This document shows positions 24,941 to 34,002 of a stretch of DNA of 64,000 nt, in pieces (position 1 is the first letter of the stretch; every line of letters starts with the position of its first letter). A program made the position numbers and the translations under genes. A model generated the notes under the pieces. It saw only the letters and a list, made by a program, of their open reading frames with translations. It ran no database searches and was not told the origin of the DNA. Source of the DNA: Buttiauxella noackiae ATCC 51607 (GTDB taxonomy: Bacteria; Pseudomonadota; Gammaproteobacteria; Enterobacterales; Enterobacteriaceae). The stretch is from the NCBI RefSeq assembly GCF_001654865.1, contig NZ_LXEO01000014.1, positions 124,001 to 188,000 of the forward strand, given 5' to 3'.

Positions 24941-26581
24941 GTGGAAAAAAAATGGTGGCACAATGCGGTGGTGTACCAAATCTATCCGCGCAGTTTTATG
25001 GACAGCTTCGGTGATGGTATCGGCGACATCAACGGCATCATCAGCAAACTCGACTACCTGCAACAACTCGGCATCAACCTGATTTGGCTCTCTCCCGTTT
25101 ACCGCTCGCCAATGGACGATAACGGCTACGACATTTCTGACTACGAAGATATTGCCGCGGAATTTGGCACCATGGCGGAAATGGAAACCCTTATTGCACA
25201 AGCGAAACAGCGTGATATCCACATTCTGATGGATCTGGTGGTTAATCACACCTCCGATGAACACCCGTGGTTTATCGACGCGTTGAAATCGAAAGACAAT
25301 CCGTATCGTGACTTTTATATCTGGCGTAAACCTGCGGCGGATGGCGGCCCACCAAATGATTTCCGCTCGTACTTTGGCGGCAGCGGCTGGGCGTTTGACG
25401 AGGCCAGCGGTGAGTATTATCTGCACCAATTTTCTAAGCGCCAGCCTGATCTGAATTGGGACAATCCGCGTGTTCACGATGAAGTCCACGCCATGATGAA
25501 CCGCTGGCTTGCTAAGGGCATCGGCGGCTTTCGCATGGACGTTATCGATCTCATCGGCAAAGAGGTCGATGCGCAGATTATGGCGAACGGTAAAAACCTG
25601 CATGCGCTTATTCGCCAGATGAACCGCGCCACCTTCGGCAAAGGCGATTATGTGACGGTCGGTGAAGCCTGGAGCGCTACGCCAGATGACGCGCTGCTGT
25701 ATAGCGGGGCCGAGCGCGAAGAGCTTTCGATGGTTTTCCAGTTCGACCACATCAAACAATTCTGGGATGAGCACGCCGGGAAATGGCGCAGCAAACCGTT
25801 TGAACTGGCGAGTTTCAAAGCGGTGATTGAGAAGTGGCAAACGGCACTGGCGCATCAGGGCTGGAATTCGTTGTTCTGGAGCAACCACGATTTACCGCGT
25901 GCGGTGTCGAAATTTGGTGACGAAGGGGCGTTTCGTGAGCCGTCGGCAAAAATGCTCGCCACCGCGCTGCACTGCCTGAAGGGCACGCCGTATATCTATC
26001 AGGGCGAAGAGATCGGCATGACTAATGTGCGGTTCGGGAATATCGATGAGTACCGCGATATTGAAAGCCTGAATCTTTATCACGAGCGACTGGCGCAAGG
26101 CGTCAGCCACGAAGAGATGATGCTCGGCATTCACGCTAACGGGCGCGATAACGCCCGCACGCCGATGCAGTGGGACGATAGTCCAAATGCAGGTTTCACC
26201 ACTGGTACGCCGTGGATTGCGGTTAACCCCAACTACCGTGAAATCAATGTCGCCGCAGCCCTTGCTGAGCCGGATTCGATTCTCTGGCATTACCAGAAAC
26301 TGGTGGCGCTACGTAAGCAGTATCCGATTTTAGTGTACGGCGATTTCCAGCCTGTGTTGCGCGAGCATCCGCAGGTGTTTGCCTGGCTGAGAGCACTTGA
26401 TGATGAGCGGTTGTTGGTCGTCAACAACTTCACCGCTGAGCACCTGACGCTCGACATTCCGCATGAGATGCAGAACTGGCACGGTGAATGTTTGATCAGC
26501 AACTACGCACCGCGCGACCAGTTGGCGGTGAGTCTGGAACTACAACCTTATGAATCTTTTGCGTTATTAATCGGGAGGTAA
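24941..26581 (+). CDS. GH13 alpha-glucosidase, isomaltulose/trehalulose-hydrolase-like
   Basis: Cytoplasmic glycoside hydrolase of 546 residues, subfamily 31 type (oligo-1,6-glucosidase/PalQ group). GTG start with AAGGAG 6 nt ahead. Catalytic residues: nucleophile Asp200 (GFRMDVIDLI), acid/base Glu242 (TVGEAWS) and transition-state Asp317 (SNHDLPRAVS). LMDLVVNHTSDEHPWF and TPMQWDDSPNAGFT are family signatures. The charged RLDRD loop that makes isomaltulose synthases isomerise sucrose is absent (the equivalent place reads IKQFWDEH), so hydrolysis is expected. There is no signal peptide, fitting an uptake-then-cleave pathway with the preceding ABC importer. The product from any alpha-glucoside is glucose. 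Confidence 0.9.
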   Translation: MEKKWWHNAVVYQIYPRSFMDSFGDGIGDINGIISKLDYLQQLGINLIWLSPVYRSPMDDNGYDISDYEDIAAEFGTMAEMETLIAQAKQRDIHILMDLVVNHTSDEHPWFIDALKSKDNPYRDFYIWRKPAADGGPPNDFRSYFGGSGWAFDEASGEYYLHQFSKRQPDLNWDNPRVHDEVHAMMNRWLAKGIGGFRMDVIDLIGKEVDAQIMANGKNLHALIRQMNRATFGKGDYVTVGEAWSATPDDALLYSGAEREELSMVFQFDHIKQFWDEHAGKWRSKPFELASFKAVIEKWQTALAHQGWNSLFWSNHDLPRAVSKFGDEGAFREPSAKMLATALHCLKGTPYIYQGEEIGMTNVRFGNIDEYRDIESLNLYHERLAQGVSHEEMMLGIHANGRDNARTPMQWDDSPNAGFTTGTPWIAVNPNYREINVAAALAEPDSILWHYQKLVALRKQYPILVYGDFQPVLREHPQVFAWLRALDDERLLVVNNFTAEHLTLDIPHEMQNWHGECLISNYAPRDQLAVSLELQPYESFALLIGR

Positions 26582-26584
26582 ACG

Positions 26585-28234
26585 ATGGCGAACTGGTGGA
26601 AAGAGGCGGTGGCCTACCAGATTTATCCGCGCAGTTTTAAGGACAGCAACGGTGACGGTATTGGTGACCTGAACGGCATCACCGAAAAACTCGATTACCT
26701 CAAAGACCTCGGCATCGATCTGATTTGGATCTGCCCGATGTACAAATCGCCGAATGATGATAATGGTTACGATATCAGTGATTATCAGCAGATCATGGCA
26801 GAATTTGGCACGATGGCTGATTTTGACCGCCTTCTCAGCGAAGTTCACGCTCGCGGAATGCGGTTGATTATCGACTTAGTGGTAAACCACACATCCGATG
26901 AACACCCGTGGTTTTTGGAATCTCGATCCTCGCGTGATAACCCAAAACGCGACTGGTATACCTGGCGCGACGGTAAAAATGGTGCAGAGCCTAACAACTG
27001 GGAAGGGATCTTTAAAGGTTCGACCTGGGAGTTTGACCCGGTAACCGAACAATATTTTCTGCATCTGTTTACCCGTCGCCAGCCGGATCTGAACTGGGAA
27101 AACCACGATGTTCGCCGCGCCGTATACGACATGATGCGCTGGTGGCTCGATAAAGGCATCGACGGTTTCCGTATCGACGCCATCGCCCACCTGAAAAAAG
27201 AGCCGCTGCTGGCTGATGTGCCTAACCCTGACAAACTGCGTTATGCGCCGTCGATGAAAAGCCATCTGAACTATGACGGACTGCTCGATTATGTCGATGA
27301 CATGAGTCGTAACGTCTTGCAGCACTACGACATTGTCACCGTTGGTGAGATGAACGGTCTGTTTGCCGACCACGCCGAAGAATGGGTAGGGGAACATCGT
27401 AACCGGCTGAGTATGGTGTTCCAGTTTGAGCATGTGCGGTTGTGGGAACCGGAAGCCGGTTTGCGCCCGGAACCTGCGGTGTTAAAGAAAATTTTCACCG
27501 CCTGGCAGGAAGCGCTGGAAGGTAAAGGCTGGAATGCGCTGTATGTGGAAAACCACGACCTGACGCGCATTACCTCGCGCTGGGGCGACACCGAACACCA
27601 CTGGCGAGAAAGTGCGACCTGCATCGCTGCACTCTATTTCCTGATGCAGGGCACGCCGTTTATCTACCAGGGCCAGGAAATCGGCATGACCAATACCCGA
27701 TTCAACAGCCTTGATGATTTTGATGACGTGTCTGCGAAAAACATGTGGCGTGAAATGGAAGCTCAGGGCAAAAGTGAAGAGGAAATTATCGCGTTTCTCA
27801 CCAACACCGGGCGTGATAACTCCCGCACGCCGATGCAGTGGAACACCTGGCCCAACGCCGGTTTCAGCGAAGTGAAACCGTGGTATCACGTCAATGCCAA
27901 CTTTGAAATGATAAACGTCGCCAGCCAGCAACAAGACCCGGATTCAGTGCTGAATTTCTACCGTGCATTAATCAAACTACGCAAACAAGAGCGCACGCTG
28001 ATTTATGGGCGCTACGAGCTGGAACTGGCAGACAACCCACAAATTTACGCTTACCGGCGCGTGCTCGACGGCGCGGAGTTCGTGGTGCTGTGCAATATGT
28101 CGTCGAAATCCGCCCGCTGGACAAGCGATGAGTTGCCGCTTGAATGGGCGCAATGCGTGCTGGGGAACTACCCGCAGGTGGATGAGCTCTATCGGCTGCA
28201 TCCGTGGGAGGCACGGGTTTACAAGCTCGCGTAA
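26585..28234 (+). CDS. GH13 alpha-glucosidase, oligo-1,6-glucosidase-like
   Basis: Second cytoplasmic alpha-glucosidase, 549 residues. Nucleophile Asp198 (GFRIDAIAHLKKEP), acid/base Glu255 (TVGEMNG) and Asp325 (ENHDLTRITS). It shares the MTNTRF and TPMQW blocks with the first enzyme, but the residues around the catalytic sites differ (GEMNG instead of GEAWS; AIAHL instead of VIDLI), so the two should prefer different linkages or sugar chain lengths. DexB-type exo-1,6-glucosidases also read GEMNG. It begins 3 bp after the first glucosidase and is the last gene before a double REP-like repeat. The two-enzyme set resembles Erwinia pal clusters with two hydrolases. Confidence 0.9.
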   Translation: MANWWKEAVAYQIYPRSFKDSNGDGIGDLNGITEKLDYLKDLGIDLIWICPMYKSPNDDNGYDISDYQQIMAEFGTMADFDRLLSEVHARGMRLIIDLVVNHTSDEHPWFLESRSSRDNPKRDWYTWRDGKNGAEPNNWEGIFKGSTWEFDPVTEQYFLHLFTRRQPDLNWENHDVRRAVYDMMRWWLDKGIDGFRIDAIAHLKKEPLLADVPNPDKLRYAPSMKSHLNYDGLLDYVDDMSRNVLQHYDIVTVGEMNGLFADHAEEWVGEHRNRLSMVFQFEHVRLWEPEAGLRPEPAVLKKIFTAWQEALEGKGWNALYVENHDLTRITSRWGDTEHHWRESATCIAALYFLMQGTPFIYQGQEIGMTNTRFNSLDDFDDVSAKNMWREMEAQGKSEEEIIAFLTNTGRDNSRTPMQWNTWPNAGFSEVKPWYHVNANFEMINVASQQQDPDSVLNFYRALIKLRKQERTLIYGRYELELADNPQIYAYRRVLDGAEFVVLCNMSSKSARWTSDELPLEWAQCVLGNYPQVDELYRLHPWEARVYKLA

Positions 28235-28242
28235 ATCATTTT

Positions 28243-28316
28243 GTCGGATGACGCTGCGCTTGTCCGACCTTCGAAAAACGATTTTGTAGGGTGGATAAGC
28301 GCAAGCGTCATCCACC
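28243..28316. repeat. Two REP-like palindromes (BIME-like) after the operon
   Basis: The first unit has arms GTCGGA (28243-28248) / TCCGAC (28263-28268). The second has GGTGGAT (28290-28296) / ATCCACC (28310-28316) with GCGCAAGCG in the middle. Both share the GGATAAGCGCAAGCGTCATCC-type core of enterobacterial REP sequences in opposite orientations. They separate the glucosidase gene from ydcF and probably protect the operon's 3' end. Confidence 0.75.
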
Positions 28317-28411
28317 TTTTGCACAAGGCTAATCGAAGTCTAAGAGCAACCTTATGTAGTAACGGCATGGCCTGCGGTATGATGGGCGCTGGTTTTTAAC
28401 AAGGAGGGGTT

Positions 28412-29212
28412 ATGTTGACGACAACATTTCCAGCTTTGCAGCCGACGACCATTGATGCCATTAATACGCTTGGCGAGTGGCTTTCTCACAATGAGTTTGC
28501 CGCCCCGCCTGCGGTTTGCGATGGCGAACTGATTATCCTCGCGGGTAATGCCGTTATCCCCACCATTGATGCAGCCTGTGCGCTTGCCGCCAATACTGAA
28601 TTGCCGCTGCTGATTACCGGCGGGATTGGCCATTCCACGACTTTTTTGTATGCGGCGATTGCGAAGCACCCGCGCTACAACACCATTCCCACTACTGGGC
28701 GTGCAGAAGCCGCCATTATTAAAGACATTGCGACCGAGTTCTGGAAAGTCCCGGCAGAAAAAGTGCTGACCGAAGAGAAGTCTACCAACTGTGGTGAGAA
28801 CGCGCGCTTCACTTATGACTTAATGCAAACGCGGCAAATCGAGCCCGCACGCGCGATTATCATTCAGGACCCCACCATGCAGCGCCGAACCGTCGCGACC
28901 TTCGAACGCGTTTGGCAGGGGCAAGAACGTTTCCCGCAATGGCGCAGTTGGCCGGGTTTTGTTCCACATGTAGTCAGTGACGAAACCCATACCGCATTTA
29001 GCCTGAATGAAAAGGGCTTATGGCCGGTTGAGCGTTATATTTCTCTGGTGTTGGGGGAGATCCCGCGTATCCGGGATGATGCGCAGGGCTACGGGCCGCA
29101 TGGCCGCGATTTCATTACTCATGTAGATATTCCTGCTGACGTAACACATGCCTGGGAAATTCTGGCGAATGACGCCGCGCTGGCGCAATTAATGCACGAG
29201 CGCGGGTTGTAA
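28412..29212 (+). CDS. ydcF: YdcF, DUF218 nucleotide-binding-fold protein
   Basis: A 266-residue cytoplasmic protein, exactly the length of E. coli YdcF. The DUF218 Rossmann-like fold shows LIILAGNAVIPTIDAA, PLLITGGIGHST, the acidic EEKSTNCGENARFT and AIIIQDPTMQRRT blocks. E. coli YdcF binds S-adenosylmethionine in vitro; its role is not known. In E. coli K-12 it lies between hrpA and aldA. Here it is 10 kb from aldA and 31 kb from hrpA, so the order of this core region has changed. An AAGGAGG ribosome site precedes the start. Confidence 0.88.
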   Translation: MLTTTFPALQPTTIDAINTLGEWLSHNEFAAPPAVCDGELIILAGNAVIPTIDAACALAANTELPLLITGGIGHSTTFLYAAIAKHPRYNTIPTTGRAEAAIIKDIATEFWKVPAEKVLTEEKSTNCGENARFTYDLMQTRQIEPARAIIIQDPTMQRRTVATFERVWQGQERFPQWRSWPGFVPHVVSDETHTAFSLNEKGLWPVERYISLVLGEIPRIRDDAQGYGPHGRDFITHVDIPADVTHAWEILANDAALAQLMHERGL

Positions 29213-29216
29213 ATGA

Positions 29217-30635
29217 TTAACGATGCAGGTAACAGTTAACGCCTAAATACTTACTGAACGCCTCCTGCAATACCGCACCCGTCGCTGAGTGGTTCATGGC
29301 GACGTGGTGCTCAAAGCCATTGTTACAAATCCATGCCAGTAAATTCTCCAGGTGTGGCACTTCAATCACCGCGCGGCAGCCGACGGTATCTAACGCATCG
29401 TCAACCGATTGCCCTTCGCCGACATAGGCTTTCACTTCACCGGTAAAATCATCAGAAGAGAGGCGGAAGTAAGTCAGTGGGCCACTTTTCAGACGACCAT
29501 GTACCGCGCCGCAGGTATTCTCTTTGCCAACCGTGGTGCCAATAATATCGGCGGTGCCCATCGACGGCGATTCCAGGCTACTGCTGGCAAAGTTCCCGCA
29601 GTGGAACAACACGCATTTGTTGCGATCGTCGCCAAAATTGTTGTTCCAGTCGGCAATTGAGGCTGGATTAAGCGACGCGCTGGCGAGTGCGTACATCGAT
29701 AATGCGCCCATCACGTCGACTTCACAGGCGCTTGGCATAAGCTGCCCGGACATCACGCTCATAATAGAGCAGACGTTAATACCGAGATTTTCCTGAAGCG
29801 AGGTCCAGCACTGGATTGCCGTGGTGTCGATGTCGTTTGCCACGACCCATTCGCTGATCACCACAAACAATTTTGCCATCTGGGTTAACTTATCTGCGGG
29901 TATGCCGCTGGCATCGGCGTTTTCAATCAAGATGCCACGTTTCTCATGCACCCGCAGATCGTCGTCGCTGATGTGTTTGATGCGGGTGAAAATTTCAGAA
30001 AGGTCGAGGGTTTCCACCGCCACACCCATTTTTTCGAGCAGCTTTTCGCTGTAACGCACGGTGTTAAAACTGGCCGGACGCGCACCAATCGCGCCGATGC
30101 GCACGCCCTGCATTGATTTCACTACCCGGCAGATTTGTGCAAAGCGCTGTAAATCTTGTTCGAACACTTCACCGCTTAATGCGCAAACATGCTGCGTGGT
30201 GAGCGTGAAGGGGATGTTGTACTGACGCAGGTTGTTGCACAGAGAAATTTTCCCGCAGAAGCTATCGCGACGTGTCGCCAGGCCCATTTTGTCGAGATTG
30301 TCCTCTTCGGCCTGGATTAACACCGGCACTTTCAAACCGGAAAGACGAATCGCTTCTGCCACCGCTTTTTCATCGCCAAAGTTAGGCAGTAGCACCACCA
30401 CACCATGAATATCATCGCGATGCTGGCGGAACAGTTCGGCGCAGACTTTGGCATCCTGACGGGTTTCGACACCGCCAAGATGCGTTTGCCCATCTTTTAG
30501 CATCACGGTTTTGATACCCAGTTTGCCAAACAGTGTTTCGGCTTGTTCATGTGCCTGCGCCACTAAATAGCTTGGGAAGAACCCGCGGTTTCCGATGATA
30601 ACGCCGAAAGTTAATTGTGTTGGGATACGAGACAT
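29217..30635 (-). CDS. L-fucose/L-arabinose isomerase-like sugar isomerase
   Basis: A 472-residue enzyme of the fucose/arabinose isomerase fold. The start at 30635 (MSRIPTQLTFGVIIGNRGFFP) is favoured by GGAGTG upstream and by the fold beginning there; the frame could extend to 30677. Visible blocks: VVVLLPNFGDEKAVAEAIR (nucleotide-like N-domain), IGARPASFNTVRYSEKLL, TAIQCWTSLQENLGINVCSIMS with candidate metal ligands, and EHHVAMNHS near the end. Such enzymes convert an aldose to a ketose with Mn2+ or similar. It is the last gene of an eight-gene operon, 20 bp behind the kinase. In the proposed pathway it would turn the imported aldose into the ketose phosphorylated by the kinase; D-apiose to apulose is the best-fitting known case. 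Confidence 0.8.
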   Translation of the reverse strand: MSRIPTQLTFGVIIGNRGFFPSYLVAQAHEQAETLFGKLGIKTVMLKDGQTHLGGVETRQDAKVCAELFRQHRDDIHGVVVLLPNFGDEKAVAEAIRLSGLKVPVLIQAEEDNLDKMGLATRRDSFCGKISLCNNLRQYNIPFTLTTQHVCALSGEVFEQDLQRFAQICRVVKSMQGVRIGAIGARPASFNTVRYSEKLLEKMGVAVETLDLSEIFTRIKHISDDDLRVHEKRGILIENADASGIPADKLTQMAKLFVVISEWVVANDIDTTAIQCWTSLQENLGINVCSIMSVMSGQLMPSACEVDVMGALSMYALASASLNPASIADWNNNFGDDRNKCVLFHCGNFASSSLESPSMGTADIIGTTVGKENTCGAVHGRLKSGPLTYFRLSSDDFTGEVKAYVGEGQSVDDALDTVGCRAVIEVPHLENLLAWICNNGFEHHVAMNHSATGAVLQEAFSKYLGVNCYLHR

Positions 30636-30655
30636 GGCTTCACTCCAGTAAAAAG

Positions 30656-32146
30656 TTAATTTGGCACAAAGCGGCAACGGGCCACGGCTTCAAGCCATTG
30701 TTTATAGTTTTCTTGCATTTTTTGTTGTTGTTCTGCCTGCGGCTGCAAACGCTCGCCACAGTGGGCTAATGCGGCAAGCGGTGTTCCGTCTTGCCACCAG
30801 CCGAGAGTTTTTCCGGCTAACAGCGTTGCGCCGAGTGCGGAGATTTCAGCCGCGGGTTGAATGATTAACGGGCGTTTCAGCACATCTGCCTGTAACTGCA
30901 TCAACCAGCGGTTTTGGGTGGCGGTGCCATCCACACACAGCGATTCAAGGCGCTCGCCAGTGGCCTGTTCCATGGCGAAAAAGACATCGGCAATTTGATA
31001 GACCAGCGATTCCAGCGCGGCTCGCGCCAGCACTGCAGGGGTAGCGGCATCCGTCAGGCCACAAATCATGCCGCGGGCGTGGAGATCCCACCACGGCGCG
31101 CCCAGCCCTGAAAGCGCTGGCACGTAATAGACGCCCTGGTTGCTGTCGGTAGATTGGGCAAGCTCGGTGAGTTTTGCCGGGTCATTGATACCCAACATTT
31201 TCCCCAGCCAGGCGGCACCCGAGCCGGTATGGGTAATGTTGCCTTCCAGTGCATAATTCAATTCACCGTCGTGCCAGGCAAGCGTCGTGCTCAGGCGATT
31301 GCTACGGTTAACCGGTTCCGGGAGCGAAAGCATTAATGATGAACCGGTACCATAAGTGGCTTTCACTACGTGGCCGCAGACGCTGCGCTGTGCGTAGAGC
31401 GCCGCGTGTGAATCACCGATAAGCGCCAGTAATGGCGTGCCGATGGGCAAGCCTGCAATTGAGTTGATTTGCACTTCGCCGTGGTGGCCAGCAGAAGGGC
31501 GCACCTCAGCAAGTGCTGCACGGGGAATGCCGAATAATTTGAGTAATTCGTTGTCCCATTCGCCCCGGTAAATATTAAACAGCTGCGTGCGGGCGGCATT
31601 CGAGTAGTCGGTAGTGAATGAATGCCCGGCGGTCAGTTGCCAGTTCAGCCAAGAATCTATTGTCCCGATACACAGTTCGCCCGCTTCGGCACGTTTCATA
31701 CCATCCGGAATGGCATCAAGCAGGGCGCGGATTTTCGCCGCCGGGAATAACGGATCGACGGGCAGGCCAGTCAGGCGAGTGATCAGTTCGCCATGGCCCT
31801 GTAGCAAAAGTTGCTCACAGATTTGTTCTGAACGGCGGTCCTGCCAGCTTACTACTGGCGTCAATGGTTGGCCGTCATGGCGCTGCCACACCAACACCGA
31901 CTCACGCTGGTTGCTAATCGCTATCCCTGCGATGTTGACGGAGCCGAGTTGTTGCAGGCAGCCGCTCAGTGCTTCGCAGACGGCATGCCACAACGCAACA
32001 GGGTCTTGTTCTGCAAGCCCTGGTGCCGGGTGCGTCATTGCCACGCCGACACTGCAACGGGCGCAAATTTCCCCGCTGCCATTCACCGCCAACACTTTGG
32101 CGTTGGTGGTGCCCTCATCAATAGCCAGAATTACCGGGCTGGACAT
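30656..32146 (-). CDS. FGGY-family carbohydrate kinase
   Basis: ATP-dependent sugar kinase of 496 residues. The start is set at 32146 (MSSPVILAIDEGTTNAK), where AAGGAG lies 7 nt ahead and the phosphate-1 motif begins at once. Other FGGY marks: SWQDRRSEQICEQL (about 85), the GTGSSLMLSL adenosine loop (about 260), GLGAPWWDLHARGMICGL (about 335) and CVDGTATQNRWLMQLQADVL (about 400), which holds the second signature. It lies 2 bp after the transketolase C-subunit gene and is cotranscribed with the isomerase. It should phosphorylate the ketose made by the isomerase, giving the transketolase substrate. Relatives include xylulose, glycerol and apulose kinases. Confidence 0.88.
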   Translation of the reverse strand: MSSPVILAIDEGTTNAKVLAVNGSGEICARCSVGVAMTHPAPGLAEQDPVALWHAVCEALSGCLQQLGSVNIAGIAISNQRESVLVWQRHDGQPLTPVVSWQDRRSEQICEQLLLQGHGELITRLTGLPVDPLFPAAKIRALLDAIPDGMKRAEAGELCIGTIDSWLNWQLTAGHSFTTDYSNAARTQLFNIYRGEWDNELLKLFGIPRAALAEVRPSAGHHGEVQINSIAGLPIGTPLLALIGDSHAALYAQRSVCGHVVKATYGTGSSLMLSLPEPVNRSNRLSTTLAWHDGELNYALEGNITHTGSGAAWLGKMLGINDPAKLTELAQSTDSNQGVYYVPALSGLGAPWWDLHARGMICGLTDAATPAVLARAALESLVYQIADVFFAMEQATGERLESLCVDGTATQNRWLMQLQADVLKRPLIIQPAAEISALGATLLAGKTLGWWQDGTPLAALAHCGERLQPQAEQQQKMQENYKQWLEAVARCRFVPN

Positions 32147-32148
32147 GG

Positions 32149-33093
32149 CTATGCTCCTTTGCAAAGCGCCGTGGCGGAACGAGTGACTCCTGCGGCATCA
32201 ATTCCATGATGGGCACGCATCTCCTTGCGATCCGCCGCAATAGCATAGCTACCGTCTGCAATTCCGAGCCGCAACAATGGTATGCCGCATCCCGCTTCCG
32301 CTAACACTTCCGCGACCAGGCTGCCGACACCGCCATTCACGTTGTGCTCTTCAACGGTTATTACGTGTCGAGAATTTTTAAGCATGGTGAGAAGGTGCGC
32401 GGTATCGCAAGGTCGAATAGACGGAACGTTGATCACCGCCGCATTAATACCCAAATCTGCGAGTTGTGCCGCAGCAGTGACGATTTCATGCACCGTTGAG
32501 CCCATGGCGACTAATGCCACATCGTCGCCTTCGCGCAGTTGCTCAACCGCCCCTGGTTTGAACTGATAATTAGCATCGTGCAGCTCCGGCAGCGCTTTAC
32601 CATCAAGGCGAATATAGACCGGACCAACGTGTTCCAGCGCGTAGTCAATAATCTGGCGGCATTCAATCGGGCAAGACGGCGCATAGATTTCGATGTTGCC
32701 AAAACCGCGCAGCACGGCGATGTCGTCAATACTGTGGTGGGTGCTGGCGAGGGGGCCGTAACTGGCTCCGGCATTGAGGCCAAATAATTTTACGTTGCTG
32801 TTGTTGTAGCAAACGTCGACTTTGATCTGTTCGTTAGCGCGCGAGATTAAAAATGGTGCCGCGTTGCAGGTCACAGCAATTTTGCCGCCCATCGATAAGC
32901 CGACCGCCGTGCCCACCAGTGTCTGTTCTGCAATCCCGACGTTCACCAGCCGGTCCGGAAACTGTTTCATAAACGGGGATATTTTTGCCGTCGAGGTTGA
33001 GTCGGCTACCACCGGCACCAGGTCTACGCCGCGTTCGACGGCGTCAATAAAGGCATTCACCATTACGGTTGCCAGGTGTTCGCTATTACTCAT
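32149..33093 (-). CDS. Transketolase, C-terminal subunit (split enzyme)
   Basis: A 314-residue protein that contains the pyrimidine-binding and C-terminal domains of transketolase. It has the conserved catalytic glutamate region VNVGIAEQTLVGTAVGLSMGGKIAVTC and the following THHSIDDIAVLRGFGNIEIYAP. The ThDP-diphosphate domain is encoded separately by the preceding gene, with an 8-nt overlap that couples synthesis of the two halves. Split transketolases of this kind occur in catabolic gene sets; in D-apiose pathways a two-subunit enzyme (AptA/AptB) cleaves apulose 4-phosphate. I infer a similar job here from the kinase and isomerase next door. Confidence 0.88.
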   Translation of the reverse strand: MSNSEHLATVMVNAFIDAVERGVDLVPVVADSTSTAKISPFMKQFPDRLVNVGIAEQTLVGTAVGLSMGGKIAVTCNAAPFLISRANEQIKVDVCYNNSNVKLFGLNAGASYGPLASTHHSIDDIAVLRGFGNIEIYAPSCPIECRQIIDYALEHVGPVYIRLDGKALPELHDANYQFKPGAVEQLREGDDVALVAMGSTVHEIVTAAAQLADLGINAAVINVPSIRPCDTAHLLTMLKNSRHVITVEEHNVNGGVGSLVAEVLAEAGCGIPLLRLGIADGSYAIAADRKEMRAHHGIDAAGVTRSATALCKGA

Positions 33094-33916
33094 CTTTCAG
33101 TTCCTCCAGCGCCAGTTCGATTTCGTCACCTTTCGGTATCCGGTGGTGCCACTCCGCGCGCCCCTGAATAAAGGAGATGCCCGCGCCTTTGGTTGTGTTG
33201 GCAATCACGACGTGCGGTTTGCCATGCGGCTGCAACCCTTCAAGTGTTGCGACCACATCAGCCATGTCGTTGCCACGGCACTCGGTCACTTCCATGCCGA
33301 ACGCGCGCCATTTCTCATCCAGTGGGTCAGTATTGAGAATGTCTTTGGTCGAGCCCGCGAGTTGCAGATTGTTTTTGTCGTTAATAATGATCAGGTTATC
33401 GAGCTGGTAATGCGCCGCGACGAGAGCTGCCTCCCAGTTGCTGCCTTCGGCCAGTTCACCATCGCCTGTCACGACAAAAACACGGCGCTGGCTGTTGTTG
33501 CGTTTAGCTGCAAGTGCGATACCAACGGCGACGGGCAGGCCGTGGCCGAGAGCGCCAGTGTTAAGCTCCACCCCTGGTGTTTTGTGCTTCACCGGGTGAC
33601 CGGGCAGATGAGAGTCGGCATGCTGATAGGTCGGCAGCCACTCCACGGGAATAAAACCGGCCTCTGCCAGCACACAGTAATAGCCGCCAACCGCGTGCCC
33701 TTTGGACTGAATGTAGATGTCACGTTCGTCGCTGTTAATCAGCTGTGGCGAACAATTCAGTATCCGGAAGTACAGGGCGGTTAAGATTTCCACCTGTGAT
33801 AAGTCGGCCCCGGTATGGCCACCAGCCGGGCTGTTAGCATTGAGCAGGACGATGCGGCGACGGACGGCGCGTGCTCTTTTTTCCAGATCCGTAACTGACA
33901 GTGCGAACGGATTCAT
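33086..33916 (-). CDS. Transketolase, N-terminal (ThDP-binding) subunit
   Basis: A 276-residue protein equal to the thiamine-diphosphate-binding half of transketolase. The start at 33916 (MNPFALSVTDLEKRARAVRR) has AGAGG about 7 nt upstream. The signature GALGHGLPVAVGIALAAKRN is near residue 110, and the ThDP motif is GDGELAEGSNWEAALVAAHYQLDNLIIINDKNN (GDG...NN about 140-170). SPAGGHTGADLSQVEIL near the N-terminus carries the cofactor-site histidine. It heterodimerises with the overlapping downstream gene product. 86 bp separate it from the permease gene; that gap has AT-rich sequence but no clear terminator, so it is still likely one operon. Confidence 0.9.
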   Translation of the reverse strand: MNPFALSVTDLEKRARAVRRRIVLLNANSPAGGHTGADLSQVEILTALYFRILNCSPQLINSDERDIYIQSKGHAVGGYYCVLAEAGFIPVEWLPTYQHADSHLPGHPVKHKTPGVELNTGALGHGLPVAVGIALAAKRNNSQRRVFVVTGDGELAEGSNWEAALVAAHYQLDNLIIINDKNNLQLAGSTKDILNTDPLDEKWRAFGMEVTECRGNDMADVVATLEGLQPHGKPHVVIANTTKGAGISFIQGRAEWHHRIPKGDEIELALEELKDE

Positions 33917-34002
33917 AGTGTTACCTCTTGCATTTAAAATCATATGTGAATAATTATTCCATGTAGGTAAAAAAATACCCGCCGTTCAGGATCTGTGGTG
34001 CG

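Noticed and set aside
24755-25888. 377-residue minus-strand frame opposite the ATPase and first glucosidase genes
   Set aside because: Covers well-supported catalytic motifs on the other strand; composition (His, Arg, Val rich) is typical of antisense shadows.
24941-26581. Possibility that the first GH13 enzyme is an isomaltulose synthase
   Set aside because: The RLDRD-type loop needed for sucrose isomerisation is missing and there is no signal peptide, so a cytoplasmic hydrolase is more likely.
32822-33784. 320-residue plus-strand frame opposite the transketolase genes
   Set aside because: It is antisense to two genes with full family motifs, and has no recognisable domain or ribosome site; a codon-bias shadow.
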